Program-made: the position numbers and the translations under genes | Shown here: piece after piece, positions 12,321 to 23,914 of the stretch | Position numbering within the stretch: the stretch's first letter is position 1 | How the letters are laid out: each line of letters begins with the position of its first letter | The notes under the pieces: model-generated | Databases searched by the model: none | What the model was told of the DNA's origin: nothing | The model's input: the letters and a program-made list of their open reading frames with translations, nothing else | From: Prostheceraeus crozeri | Taxonomy: Eukaryota > Platyhelminthes > Polycladida > Euryleptidae | Assembly: GCA_907163375.1 (NCBI GenBank) | Contig: CAJQUW010001783.1 | Span: 124,001 to 188,000 of the forward strand | Direction: 5' to 3' | Length of the DNA: 64,000 bases

Positions 12321-14350
12321 TAGGCTACATGGTATGATGAAATTCGATGGTCTTTTGTCTTCAATGTTTCTATCGTCAGTACCACTGATGCAAGTGCCTC
12401 AGGAAGGCTCTGAAGTGCACCAATGTTGGGGGTTTCGGATCATTTATTGTCAATCTTATTTTGTGCCCACAAGCAACTTCTCAGAGGATTCAACCGGCTT
12501 GGCATCGTAAACAGCATTCATTAAGGAAATTTGCGGCTAAAATTCGGGAAAACTTCAAAATTTGCAAAATATTGTCAAAATTTGTGATTTTGACTGAATT
12601 GCTGTTCACAGTACATTGTAAATCGCTGGATACTAAAATTACATACAAACATATACCAAAATTACATACTATTTTAAACTAACATCTGATACGAGATTCT
12701 CGCATGTTTGCAGAGATCTGGTATGTTTTTCATACCACATCTCACTTACTTTCGTATGTGATTGGTATGTAACCAGTGATATGAGCTATTCTATCTGTGA
12801 TTGGCTGTTTTACACTGAAACACGAGTTGTTAGTATGTTTTATATAGGACACCCGATGCAAATTCATCCTCATTCCTATGCCTCCGGTACGTGTTTCGTG
12901 TGAGCAGCTTTAAGTCATATAGCAAAAAAATAGATGTATTACATACTACTGTCAAATAACTTTTTTCGATAATACCAGTCGTGATATATTTTTTGTTTGA
13001 TAGAGTGATATTTAACTAGATTAGATATATTGTGAATTCTACGCTCCACATACTTAATCAACATACTTTGGACATGATTTGTGCTTTCTTTTAACATTGT
13101 GCTGGTATGGCCTTAGTATGTAAAGCATACCACATTTGAAATAACATGCGAAAAGCATACAACTACCCGATTAACCAAATTCAATGGCACTCTATGGCAT
13201 TCTATGACACGCAATGGGAGTGCCATAGCACACCTCACCATTCAATCGAAGTCAATTGGATCCAATTGCACTGGAAGTGGGAAAATATGAGTGCCATAGA
13301 AGCTATCCAAAAGAAGCAAACAGGTTTGACTCCGTAATCTGACTTTGTCCAATGATATTGCAACATTTGCATGTTCAGTATAATTTCAGATGCCTTTGGC
13401 ATGTGCAACAGTCATTTTTAATCACATCCTTTGGTCGTGTCTCAGTGTCTCGTATTTTTATGAAAATCCGTCGTTTGCTGAGTCAATCATCTTATCCGGT
13501 TTGTCTCAATCATCACACCAATGGAGTAAGTTCAAATGAAACTTCAGTTGTTCAGTATCATTGTTCAGTATCATTTGTATAGTCCATCAGTCAAATCATC
13601 AAGTCCTCATTGTTCCAGCAATTCATTCACGCACTGTTTTATTGAATTATGCAATTATTTAGATTTTTCGAGGTAGGAATTAGAACTACTGTAATATAAG
13701 ATTTATGTAGACAGTCTTATCTATTCCTCGTTCAATTGTCGTATGTGTAAAGTAGCCATTTCAACAATACGTTCAAGTGCTATGCGATGTGCGTTATCAT
13801 AGCACAAAAATTATTGTAAATTTGAATATTTTAACTAGATTAAATTATTCAGGATATTAATTTGAAAATCGTAAACCTTTCTCAGCGAAGACCTACGCAT
13901 AAATTTATGCTATAAGTTTTGAAGATAAGCTGTAATCACTTAAATGATGCAGCAGTTAGTTACATCGAAATTGGAACAGAATTTTTCTTATATTAGATGC
14001 CGGGTGTATCTTTTGATTCCGCTTGCTTCATAGCTTTCTAACTGGCCCAAGCATATTATGTTTTAAATTTCAGTTCCGGCTAATCGGGTTCTTTCAACGA
14101 GTCTGCTGCGTCATCTGAGAAATCCACGTTTGGTGAAATCCTCGAATCGGTGTTTTAAGCCATGAAGTAAGTTATCAAGTCCTCGGTGTTCCAACAATTT
14201 ATACACTACTATCTGATTGAATTATAGCCCAATTATTTTTGGTCTTTTAGTTATCACTTAGAAAACCGTTCTTTAATTTCACTTTCAAAACCTTTAATAG
14301 GTGTACCATCAGGTTGACGCCACTGTTTCACAAGTGGTTGGAAAGATCAA

Positions 14351-15644
14351 CTCGAGAAAATGAGAAATCAAACAAATTTTCTTCAACCAATTAAGAGAAA
14401 ATATTAAATTTTTTTCTGTGTAACGTTTCGCTTTCTGCTTCTGCTGGTAAAATCATAAAAATAACGGGAACTTTAAAATCACATTGAACGAATTGTACTA
14501 GAGTCTGATGCATGGGAGCTGCTTTCTCTTGTTCCCACAGGCCGACGAATTTCTATGTTCTTTGCTGAGGTGCGTAGTTGACCATTGAATCACTTTCATA
14601 GAAGGATTGGCACTGTATGCAATTAGCAGTTGATAGACATGTGATATAGGGACAGTCACGTGAACTCACACTCTAGATCTTATTGTGCGAGCCGATTCTC
14701 CAACATATGTCGATGTGCAACCTGTACATTCAATGAGACATATACAAAACTTTAGCAATCACACTTCAGATTTGTAAGACTGTGTGCAGTATTTACAGAT
14801 AGCTATCATGTATACACTCCTGTTGTGACATGGGTAGTAAAATATGAGCTAGAGGTTTATTAGGGAAACAGACATTCAATGAGGTGGCAAGCTACATTTG
14901 TACCATATTCTTTTTATTTCTCTTGAATTCTCAATTCATTGCCATTTTGGTAATGATGACCACAACTTTTCTCTTTCACCTCTTTCTCACTCGATATACT
15001 CACTTGCTTCATGGCATGTCTGATAACTTTCTTTGGACAATCGCTCTTGCATTGCCGTTTGGAATTTGTGTTACATTCATGTCATTTTCCTTCAAAGCAT
15101 CATTTTTTCACATTTCTTGAAGTTCACCTAAGTTCAATTTTCAATGGATTGACGAGGATATATAAAAAATGGCATTAGTGTATACATGATAGCTATCTGT
15201 AAATACTGCACACAGTCTTACAAATCTGAAGTGTGATTGCTAAAGTTTTGTATATGTCTCATTGAATGTACAGGTTGCACATCGACATATGTTGGAGAAT
15301 CGGCTCGCACAATAAGATCTAGAGTGTGAGTTCACGTGACTGTCCCTATATCACATGTCTATCAACTGCTAATTGCATACAGTGCCAATCCTTCTATGAA
15401 AGTGATTCAATGGTCAACTATGCACCTCAGCAAAGAACATAGAAATTCGTCGGCCTGTGGGAACAAGAGAAAGCAGTTCCCATGCATCAGACTCTAGTAC
15501 AATTCGTTCAATGTGATTTTAAAGTTCCCGTTATTTTTATGATTTTACCAGCAGAAGCAGAAAGCGAAACGTTACACAGAAAAAAATTTAATATTTTCTC
15601 TTAATTGGTTGAAGAAAATTTGTTTGATTTCTCATTTTCTCGAG
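14351..15644. repeat. Foldback palindrome: two 467-bp arms, 360-bp spacer
   Basis: The left arm 14351-14817 and right arm 15178-15644 are reverse complements of equal length. By eye only a few single-base differences are visible, for example near 14513 and 14567. Both arms end outward in CTCGAGAAAATGAGAAATC. The 360-bp spacer (14818-15177) contains a hydrophobic 78-codon frame that is probably fortuitous. No target duplication is clear. Such near identity points to a recent element or to arm-to-arm gene conversion. Confidence 0.85.
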
Positions 15645-17531
15645 CTGATTATTCAATGCTAGCGATTATAACTAAGTGTTATTGCGCTTTATCAGGGTTG
15701 TACTACAGTAGAGCTACACTTTTTATTACATTCGTGATGCACCGTGCGCAATATTCTGCGTAATAATGTGTTATAATGCTGTTCTTCTTGAAAATTAAGC
15801 AGCCTTAATAAGTGTACCACGGCACTCTAACACGAAAAATTAATACACACACACGCAAGCATAATCGTAAAAGAAAATAATTCTCTGGAAGTCGTCATTA
15901 ATATTCAATTCGGTTGCCTTAAACTCATACTTCAAATTATAAGTTAGAATATTAAAGTCTAAACCAAAAATTGAATGGACTAAGATGCACTGAATAATTT
16001 CCTTTATTCTATAGATTGACGATGTTTCCTAAATACATGTGGTAATAACTTTAGATAGTCTAGGTAGCAAGGATTCCATTCCAATACGTTTCTTTAGTCA
16101 CTCAGCTTTGTAGCCGCTGCACAACTTTCCCGCTTGTCTGTAACGCCTACCTTGTGTGATTCATTCATTGCGCTAGGTACATGGGCAGCAGGTACGTTGT
16201 CTGACACCTATGTGCAAGCAATCTTAGTACAAACTCACAGGTTTCTCAAGTGATCGTCTTGAAATAGAACAGTGAAACTCATGTTTACATTATGGATTAT
16301 TTCCTCGAAACTTTGCAGACTTGCCTGCCAGATTCATCAAATAGAAGCTAATCATCTCAACATGCAGTCTGACCAAATGGATTTCGGGTTTTAGTCATTG
16401 TTCCATTATGCATTTCCTGTTCAAAATCCCGCTGGGCGCACAGATGTGGACGTCACTCGACAAATGTTCATCATATTTCAAGCGATTATCTTCAGCGATT
16501 ATCTATTAATTTTCATCCACTGCATAATTTGCATTCTTGCTTTTGCTAATAATCCTTGCAAAGCGCAAAGAGAAATATAAAAACTGCTGATTGCGGCAAA
16601 TGATTGCGGAACTTTTCTTCTCTCTTCTGCAGGCCTGTTATATCACGGAAGTTGATACCACTTATCGCTACTTGACAAGTAAATCAGTTAAATAAATTAA
16701 CTATTGGTTGTTGAAATTTTAGACGGCCGCCTTAAATAAAGGAATGTAAATTCCAACATTTAGTTGTTCTGATAGGAAATAGATCAAGCAGCGTTTGTGA
16801 TAAGAAAATGACGCTTTGCATCTAAGAATTTTTAAATGATAAAAAAGATAAATATTTTATTTAAAATTCTCTCAGAAGGAAGGAAATAATTACGAGAAAG
16901 TATTCATCTTTCGAATATAGTAAATAAGTGATGCTTCCTGTATTTGTCTTTATGCATGTATGTAATTAAGTATGCGTGATCCACTAATGTATTATTGATG
17001 TACTAGCCATGATTCCCCATTCAATGTTATTCCCATGCTACAACTCCCATGAAACAGGTTTTCAGTTTTCAATGCCGATTTTTTCGACCGACTTTTCAAG
17101 GAAACAAAGGAGAGAATCTATTCATAAGGATGATGAGTTCCTCTCTAAATAAGCATGTATGGACCAAATGTAATGACAGAAATCTAATATCACCGCCACT
17201 ACAGTATATTAATTATCTATGAAGCTTGAATCCATTGTCCATAATTTTTGAAATTATTTTTATTATGTATTAAAATTAAAATTCATATTTGAATCTTAAT
17301 GCAAACATGATAATCACTCTGATAAGCTTAACCTCTTTCGTTTCATCTGATGCGGTTTTAGTAGGTGAAAGTTTAGGAGCATAAATCTTATCAATAATAG
17401 CAGTGCTTTTAATTCTAAAATTCCACCAGCATCGCAAGATGCTTGCAAAAAGTTAGAAAAGACAATAACTTTACATACTTACACCTTGAATACGCGCATA
17501 CATGCATGCATGGAAACCAATATAATGTTTC
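15645..17531. other. No gene seen
   Basis: Interior of the CCCGATTAACC element. AT-rich with short frames only; nothing recognisable. Confidence 0.4.
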
Positions 17532-17893
17532 ATAAAGTTTTTATTTTACTTGCTTATTGTCAAAAGAGCGTTTCGTCTGATTTCAGTAAGTGTGACACGC
17601 AGAATGAATCAAACTGATTGAAACATAATTCCTGCTAGAATATCGATCAAGCAATGGACAGTCATTGGACAAGCAATCACGAAATGAATAAGTAGTAGCT
17701 AAAAAGTACATATACAGAAAAATTACTAATATGAGAAGTAGTGCATCGACAACTTGAATAAAAAGAAAGGACCATTGTTTGATCGATATTCTAGCAGAAA
17801 TCATGTTTCAATCAGTTTGATTCATTCTGCGTGTCACACCTACTGAGTGCAGACGAAACGCGGTTGTGACAATAAGCAAGTAAAATGAAACTT
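17532..17893. mobile_element. Hairpin MITE with CAGACGAAACGC motifs
   Basis: Left arm about 17532-17655 and right arm about 17770-17893 are inverted copies, sharing GTGACACGCAGAATGAATCA and CTAGAATATCGATCAA. Each arm carries GACGAAACGC reading outward, a motif that also follows both PLE GIY-YIG fragments in this window (7440, 34838). The 115-bp spacer has no coding content. Confidence 0.7.
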
Positions 17894-18544
17894 CTGGCGT
17901 ATTTTTCATCTGCAAGATCACAGCGGGGCGCAATTGCTTTATTATGCTATAATCCTATATAAATAATATAAATCTCCAATACAAGAAACATAGCAATTAT
18001 CAAATATTCTTCAATTGCAATATTTTGCATCATTTTTCATTTAAATGAAGTTTATCTGCCTATATGCAGAACGTCTATGTTCTATCATCAACTTATCATT
18101 TATCGCATATTTATAATTTATTTCCCGTTTGTTGCAGATCAACTTCAACTACATTTCCCAATGGAAGAGAAGAAATATGGAGAATGATTTCTGAGAAACT
18201 TTTCATTGAAGCAAGTGTTTAAAAGACTAAAAAGAGAAAATATTAAAAATCATTGGCTGTTTTTTGAATTAATGGCGTTTTGTGAATGATCATGAAATTA
18301 GTAAAAAATAATGCTCCATAGTGTGATTGATTCTCAAACTATTTTTTTGAAATCTGGGCCAGACTTTCACCGACATGTCAAGGGGATCGAAAGTAAAAAG
18401 TGCAAATACCTCATGCATGTTGTTGTCATTATATTGATATTATCACAATTGCTAATCTAAACTGATTATTCTTTACAATCATGATCACATAAAGCGTCAG
18501 TATGTCGCGGAGAGGGTTAGACACGCTGTAGCAATAGGAGCTGC

Positions 18545-18800
18545 CATGCACGCTGAATTTCCCAAAATTCTATGGGACAGGATTTCCAGAAGATCGATAG
18601 GACAGGATTTCCCGAAATTCGATAGGACAGGATTTCCCACAAGTCTATGGGACAAATTAGTCCCAGAGGCAATAGGATCAAAGTTCCCCAAAATTCAATG
18701 GGACAAAACTTTCCCACAGTGCCATAGAATGGAGTTCCATAGCAATAGCACTACCCGCTATAGGAAAATTACAATAATTCCGTAGGACGTTTCCTATAGG
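18545..18800. repeat. Degenerate subterminal repeats
   Basis: About six imperfect copies of a unit built around GGGACAGGATTTCC and AATTC(T/G)ATGGGAC lie next to the right end of the CCCGATTAACC element. The left end has a weaker counterpart (CAATGGCACTCTATGGC). Subterminal repeats in DNA transposons often bind transposase. The apparent 79-aa frame is a product of the repeat. Confidence 0.5.
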
Positions 18801-19081
18801 AGTGCCATAGATTTTGGTTAATCGGGTATATACCAAGAGAATACAGAAATATACCAAAAAAATATTTTGGTATGCACCCTTCGTATGTGATTGGTATTGA
18901 GCGATTTACAGTGTACAAGGATGAGAGACTTGGATGAAATGAATAGACAATTGGAAAGTTCAGACACGAAATATGTTATACCGTGAATGTCATGTCACTC
19001 GGAGAAGCGAAGGAGGAGGACGTCAATGTTTGAGAATGTGAAGTACCGTCCTGCGACCTCCGCAGATGAGAATTCTCCCAC

Positions 19082-19462
19082 CTGCGGTGATGTTCCTGTC
19101 CTTATGCAGTCCCCCTGCTTCCTCCCGTGTGTAGACATTTCCCTCCTCGTCGGAGAACTGGGCATCGTCGGAATCCCCCTTTGGCTCATCATCAGAGGGG
19201 GAGGTGACCTCCGCCACCTCCTTTCCTCCTCTCAGGGCACCTCGCCACTGCACGATCGTCCCGATGTCTGCGCCGCGGAATGCCGTTTTCACGGCTTCAC
19301 AGACGTCCTCGAACTGCACCCAGCCCGGGCGGAGGGACGGCAGCCGACACTTGATGAATGAACGGGCGAACCACTCGTACTGGCCGGCGATTTCCACTAC
19401 AGGCACGGAGGTGTCAGCAGTGAATTCATTGTCCAAATGGAAAATCATCACCTTCTCTCCAC
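19082..19462 (-). CDS. Host gene, proposed exon 8 (acidic-tailed segment)
   Basis: The minus-strand frame is open for 381 bp between an acceptor (TATTTCTTTTCAG before GTGGAGAG) and a donor (CCGCAG before gtggga). Acceptor and donor are both phase 1, matching the upstream exon at 35363-35380, so the codon rebuilt across the junction is AGT (Ser). The encoded segment opens GEKVMIFHLDNEF, continues through AGQYEWFARSFIK and GWVQFEDVCEAV, and ends in an acidic, low-complexity stretch (SDDEPKGDSDDAQFSDEEG). I do not recognise the fold. GC content is clearly higher than in the surrounding intron. No further downstream exon was found. The borders are predictions; an intronless fragment is possible but less likely given both splice signals. 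Confidence 0.6.
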
Positions 19463-19629
19463 CTGAAAAGAAATAATAGACAACGTTCATCTTCTCTGTC
19501 TACTTGAAGAACAAAGGAATGAAGCTGTTGATTTCAACGTTAATTCCTTTTCATATAATAATAATAGCAGTTCTGTATTTGCCAATACAACAAGCGGTAT
19601 ATGACATAGTTCTGCACAGGCTTGCAAAA

Positions 19630-21176
19630 AAGAAAGAAAGAGGACACAATTATGTATGAGAGGTAAATTTAACAAAAGATTTCGTGTACAATTTATCTTG
19701 ACATCGATGGGCAAGCAGCTTTCTTGTGTGCCTCACACTTCGAACGTCATTTCTGACAACAAAATATTCAGCAAGAAGATGAGCATCCGCATTGTCAGCG
19801 ATCTTTCTGATCAGACGGACACACCCTCTGTCGAGCATTTCTTTCAGCGACAGTTTGTTATGAGCCATCGCCCAATGTCTGGCTGTTCCGTCAAGATGTT
19901 CAAGTTTCCTGATGTTACTCTGCTTGCTGTCACAAATAACTGGTCAACAGAACCCAATCTGTGCAACTACTAGGCCAACATACGCAGTCCAAATAACATC
20001 ACCACTGTTGCCGTTGTTTTTCAACCGCTTTACAAAAGACATTGTTCGACACAATTTCCCATACACAAAAGGCAAACTCATCACTCCACGTTAGATTTTC
20101 AGAAAAATAGACACCAAGGATTTTCAAGGAGGGGACATCCTGCACAAGAGCATCATTAATAAAAGTAGCGTCGCAGCGGCTAACACACAGACACTTAATT
20201 TTTGCTTCATTAATTTTCAGATGCTTAGTGAGAGTCCAAGAGGAGAATTTGTCAACATCAGCTTGGAACTCAGCAGGGTCACTCCTATTATCAACAAGGT
20301 GAATCAGGTCAAGTCATCGGCATACGCAACAATCTTTGTGTTTTCGAATTTATGGGGTCGTTAATCAGAAGTATGAAAAGCAGAGAGCCTAAAATCGAGC
20401 CTTGAAGGACACCGCTACTAACATTTTTCCAGGTAGTACACATGTTATTGATGTAGACTCGTTGGAACTGGTCAGAAAGGAAACTTTGGATCATAGACAC
20501 CGCACGAAGATCGGCATTGAGTTCGTTGGCGATGGTATTCAGAAGTGAGAGATGGCTAACAGAGTCAAAAGCTTTCTTTAGATCAATGGCCAAGATCATA
20601 CACGAATTGGTCGAGGAAATGCTAATGTGGTGTAGGAACGTTCAGCGGATAGCTAATAAGGCATTCGTACAACCAGGGTAGCCAAGAGGTAAGTACGCAA
20701 CTGTATCGAATCAAACGATTTATTAAGAGATGGAAGCAAGACGATATCCCTAACAAACTTCTCCAAAACCTTGCTTAAAAAGGGAGGATTGAAATTGGTC
20801 GATGCTCACTATTTCCCTTTGGAAGAGGTAGAATGTTGGCAACTTTTCAATAGGTTGGGAATGTTGCAAATTGGAGGCACATATTAAAAATAGACGTCAG
20901 CGGAGCGGCCAAGATGTCAACAAAGAGTTTGAAGAAGAATCCTGGTACGCCATCTGGACCTATTGAGTTTGATTTGCAACTGTTGATTAAATCGGTAACT
21001 CGCTTTTCAGTAACGTTCGGAACAGATGGACTACTTGCTGATGATGGACGTGAATCACGGAAATCAGAAGCATCATCACGAGAGAAGAAAGAAAGGAAAA
21101 CGTCATTGAGATCATTGGCCATGAGTTCATTAATCTGGACACTTTTGGAATTGTCTTTAACTTGCGAGTTGATCAC
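19630..21176 (-). pseudogene. LINE reverse transcriptase remnant
   Basis: Frame 20847-21176 carries the pre-RT linker (KSNSIGPDGVPGFFFK). Frame 20309-20599 carries LAIDLKKAFDSVSH (first catalytic Asp) and SSGVLQGSILGSLLFILLIN. The YADD-type motif follows in another frame near 20310, and the C-terminal part ends near 19650 (RLIRKIADNADAHLL). Several frame changes and stops show it is dead. Order and motifs fit CR1/jockey-like LINEs. Confidence 0.7.
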
Positions 21177-21300
21177 TTTCCATTTATTTGAGCATGTTCA
21201 ATTAAGAAAATGATAATACTTTTTCTTTTGAGACGCAATAGCATACATGCACTTTTCTCTTAAAGACAATTATTTCCCATAATTGCTAGAATTAAGTGCC

Positions 21301-22146
21301 CTATCCCGTGCATCGGACAAGGCTTTGAGTAAAGGATAATCCACGGAGGTTCGTTGCTTCTAATGCGAACAGTCTTTTTGGGAAGAAATTGATGTAAAGG
21401 AAGAGAACAAGTTTTTGAAACTCATCAACAACTTTGTTGACATCACGAAAGTGAAGACAGCGTTCATCCCAATCAACGGACAAAAGAGTTTGGCGACACG
21501 AAGCAAACGAGGCAGGGATGAAAGAGCGAACCTTAACTTTGCGAACAGTGATAGGCTTGGTAATACTAGGTCTAATCAAGACACCACGGTGATCTGAACG
21601 ACAGAGCGGGGTCAAAAGAGTAGGCAAATCAAAATGAAACGATTGATCGGAGATAATGACATCTGAGATATTGTTGCCTCTCGTCGGAGCACGTACATGT
21701 TGCTTCAAATCATTAAATTCACAAAAATCGGATATTTTGCAACGTAAGTCATTGACATCTCCAGATAACAAGAAACGAGAATACGAATGTTCATCGCAAA
21801 AGTTTTGAATGAAGTCCAGCACCTTGTCATGAGCTACAGTGCATCCCCAGTATGCATGATAAATCACTCCAATAAACATGTCAAAATTATGGACATGACA
21901 AAGCAGAAAATTGATTTTCAACTGATCAATAGCACTATTTCTTACAATAGAAACACGAAAATCGGATTTTTGGTACAGAGCTACACCGCCACCTCGAGAA
22001 TCGCGATCCAATCTGACAATGTGGTAGCCGGAGATCATAACAGAGTGATTGTCAACAGTGTCGTTGAACCAGGTCTCAGTTGTACAAATGAGATCCGGCA
22101 TATATTTTGCCGCTCTTGCCCGAAGGTCGTTCAGTTTGTTACACAA
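21301..22146 (-). pseudogene. LINE AP-endonuclease (EEP) domain
   Basis: A 281-codon frame shows the EEP series: PDLICTTETWF, RDSRGGGVALYQK, the metal-binding GDVNDL where GDFN is usual, APTRGNNISDVIISD, and CRSDHRGVLI (the SDH catalytic pair). It nicks target DNA to prime reverse transcription in LINEs. The frame closes before the linker that continues from 21176, so the ORF2 is broken into several frames. Confidence 0.8.
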
Positions 22147-22868
22147 AGCCCAGCATTAAAGAGCATGACAGATGGATCGGGAAGCAAAGGATTCCTTGCT
22201 TTTTTGTGGAAGATTGAGAACCACAAAATACGGCGATCACTGCTGTTGAGAGGAGAATCGTGACGGAGAACGAGAAGGTCAGATCGGGAATACTGTAATT
22301 TGTGTGACGTCAGATGAGAAGAAGATCCAGTAATCCGACAACGACTAGCAGGCGAGTCGCTGCAGCTGAGTCACAACGCACGAACTGTGTATGGTGATGC
22401 AATTGCGTAACTGACAGAGTGTGAAGTTGGCTGTTGACCACTGCTGTTGAACGAATTAGGGAAATTGGCGTCGCGGAACAAAGAGAATTAATACATGAAG
22501 ATGCAAATTCTCAAAAATGAGTCCTGAGAATTTAAAAAGTCAAAAACAATTGCAGAATTGTATATACAAAGAAAGCGCTGATCGTGAAGATTCAAAAGAT
22601 CCAAAAATTATAGCAATCGGATTGAATGCACTCAACAAAACAGTCAATTGAAACCATTTGCAGATTGCCTGAACGGGAGGACTGGGAAAATACGTCTTCA
22701 CGCAACGGCATCAAAGGATGTTAGGAAGTTGTCAATTTCAACGTTAATTCCTTTTTGCAGTCATTTTCATTCATGTTGGACGAAATCTTTCATCTTCTTG
22801 AAATATCGCATGGAAATGACAACAGACAGTTGAGAAACTGTTCTTAAAATAAGAAATTGAAGTATTAA

Positions 22869-22942
22869 CTCCATTGAATGCACTCTTCCTACACCTGCAT
22901 TGAATGCACTCTTCCTACACTTGCATTGAATGTTCTCTTTTG
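22869..22942 (+). repeat. Short tandem repeat, about 26-bp unit
   Basis: Two and a half copies of GCATTGAATGCACTCTTCCT with ACAC(C/T)T between them. No gene overlaps. Confidence 0.7.
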
Positions 22943-23433
22943 TATCCATTCTTTTGCCACATGTCATTTAAAGAATATTATTGAGAGTGTTATAGTTGGC
23001 TGAATATCATTCGGTGCTTAGAATTATTTTGGTTTAATTAGTGCCATGAGTTCATGAAGACTTCAAACTACGAAAACTTATGTTATCAATGAAGATTTCA
23101 TGTCAAAGAACGAGACGTGAAGAATGAGACCTGACGAACGGGACAATCAAAATTTATTATCTGATTATAGAAAGTAAGTCAAACTGAAGAGTTCATGAGA
23201 ATGTCAAAAGAATGCTATTGGAATTATTTATTCAAATCATCTTGAGAACACCACAAAGTCATCAGTCATAGCGACTTGTTTGTCGACTGCTAACTCTTGG
23301 CGAACAATTGCACATGCATTTTTATAATGCATATTTTATAAATGCATTATTTCCAATAAAATACTGACAAGAAGTATTCTAAAGAAGTGCTTTTGATATA
23401 AAAGAGTTTTGGTTCAATTTGGAAATATCCACT

Positions 23434-23779
23434 TGTTTCACATGAATGATGAATATTAGAGGTTTGACATCTAGGTGGTTGAATCATGTCGTCCGACGAG
23501 GCTGAAAATGGGACTTTCGGAGGATGTAGTCACCAACGAATCTGCGCATCTGCTGAGAATCCATGCATCAACCCTATACGACAAGATCGGAAGGACCCCT
23601 GCTGTTGGTAACAAACCTCAATGCTTGGTTGGGTTTGCGCGAGCAGGTTCGAGGTCTGTTGGACATCATAATCATGCGCCTAAGGTTATTACCATTATGA
23701 TGTCTGACAGACCTCGAACCTGCTCGCGTAAACCCAAACATTGAGTTTTGTTACCAACAGCAGAGGGACCTTCCGATCA
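23434..23779. mobile_element. Dispersed repeat carrying a 196-bp hairpin MITE
   Basis: From 23434 the sequence matches 34312 onward (TCACATGAATGATGAATA, then GAGGCTGAAAATGGGACT and CTTTCGGAGGATG). Within it, 23584-23779 forms a hairpin: GATCGGAAGGACCC and CTGCTGTTGGTAACAAA are mirrored at the far end. The stem is about 85 bp with a 20-bp loop around the CGCCTAAGG region. The 89-aa frame across it is a by-product. Confidence 0.65.
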
Positions 23780-23914
23780 TGTCATATACCGCTTGTCCCT
23801 CAATCTTCACTGAAGTCATCCCTATACTTTCATTTATATGCGTTAATCTTTTATTGACAAACTGATGACATGCTTGATATGAAAAGATTAGGAAATGTCG
23901 GGGGAGGGGAATGT

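Larger units (their letters stand above)
13166..18826. mobile_element. 5.66-kb element with CCCGATTAACCAAA ends
   Basis: The element begins CCCGATTAACCAAA after TA (13164-13165) and ends with TTTGGTTAATCGGG before TA (18827-18828). The empty site is documented by the related copy at 11325-12320. Subterminal sequence at both ends carries repeated TCTATGG/CCATAG motifs. Within 5.66 kb I see no transposase, only a foldback repeat (14351-15644) and a smaller hairpin (17532-17893), which may be further insertions. TA target use suggests the Tc1/mariner/pogo broad group; the family is not recognised. Confidence 0.7.
12614..18913. mobile_element. Second CATTGTAAATCGC element, split by a 5.66-kb insertion
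   Basis: Left terminus CATTGTAAATCGC (TA at 12612-12613) and right terminus GCGATTTACAGTG (TA at 18914-18915). Its own sequence is only 12614-13165 plus 18827-18913, about 640 bp. It aligns in reverse orientation with 11325-12320, for example at AACATGCGAAAAGCATAC and CAGCACAATGTTAAAAGAAA. The copy at 11.4 kb runs straight through GCATACAAATATATACC, while here that point is broken by the inserted element, so this copy predates the insertion. Confidence 0.7.
19552..22734 (-). mobile_element. LINE (APE-type), ORF2 region, with 21-bp target duplication
   Basis: A 3,183-bp minus-strand LINE copy is bounded by a perfect 21-bp direct repeat beginning ATTTCAACG (19531-19551 and 22735-22755). In element orientation it holds an EEP endonuclease, a linker and a reverse transcriptase, and ends in a (TAT)n-like tail. 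ORF1 is missing, so it is 5' truncated. It sits about 70 bp upstream of the acceptor of the exon at 19082-19462. The clade is CR1/jockey-like by motifs, not settled. Confidence 0.8.

Noticed and set aside
14884-15120. Hydrophobic 78-codon membrane-like frame
   Set aside because: It lies in the AT-rich spacer of the foldback palindrome and has no supporting context.
18546-18785. Repeat-rich 79-codon frame (FPKILWD-type)
   Set aside because: Explained by degenerate subterminal DNA repeats of a transposon.
20914-22263. Plus-strand frames at 20914-21213 and 21787-22263
   Set aside because: They are antisense shadows of the minus-strand LINE ORF2.
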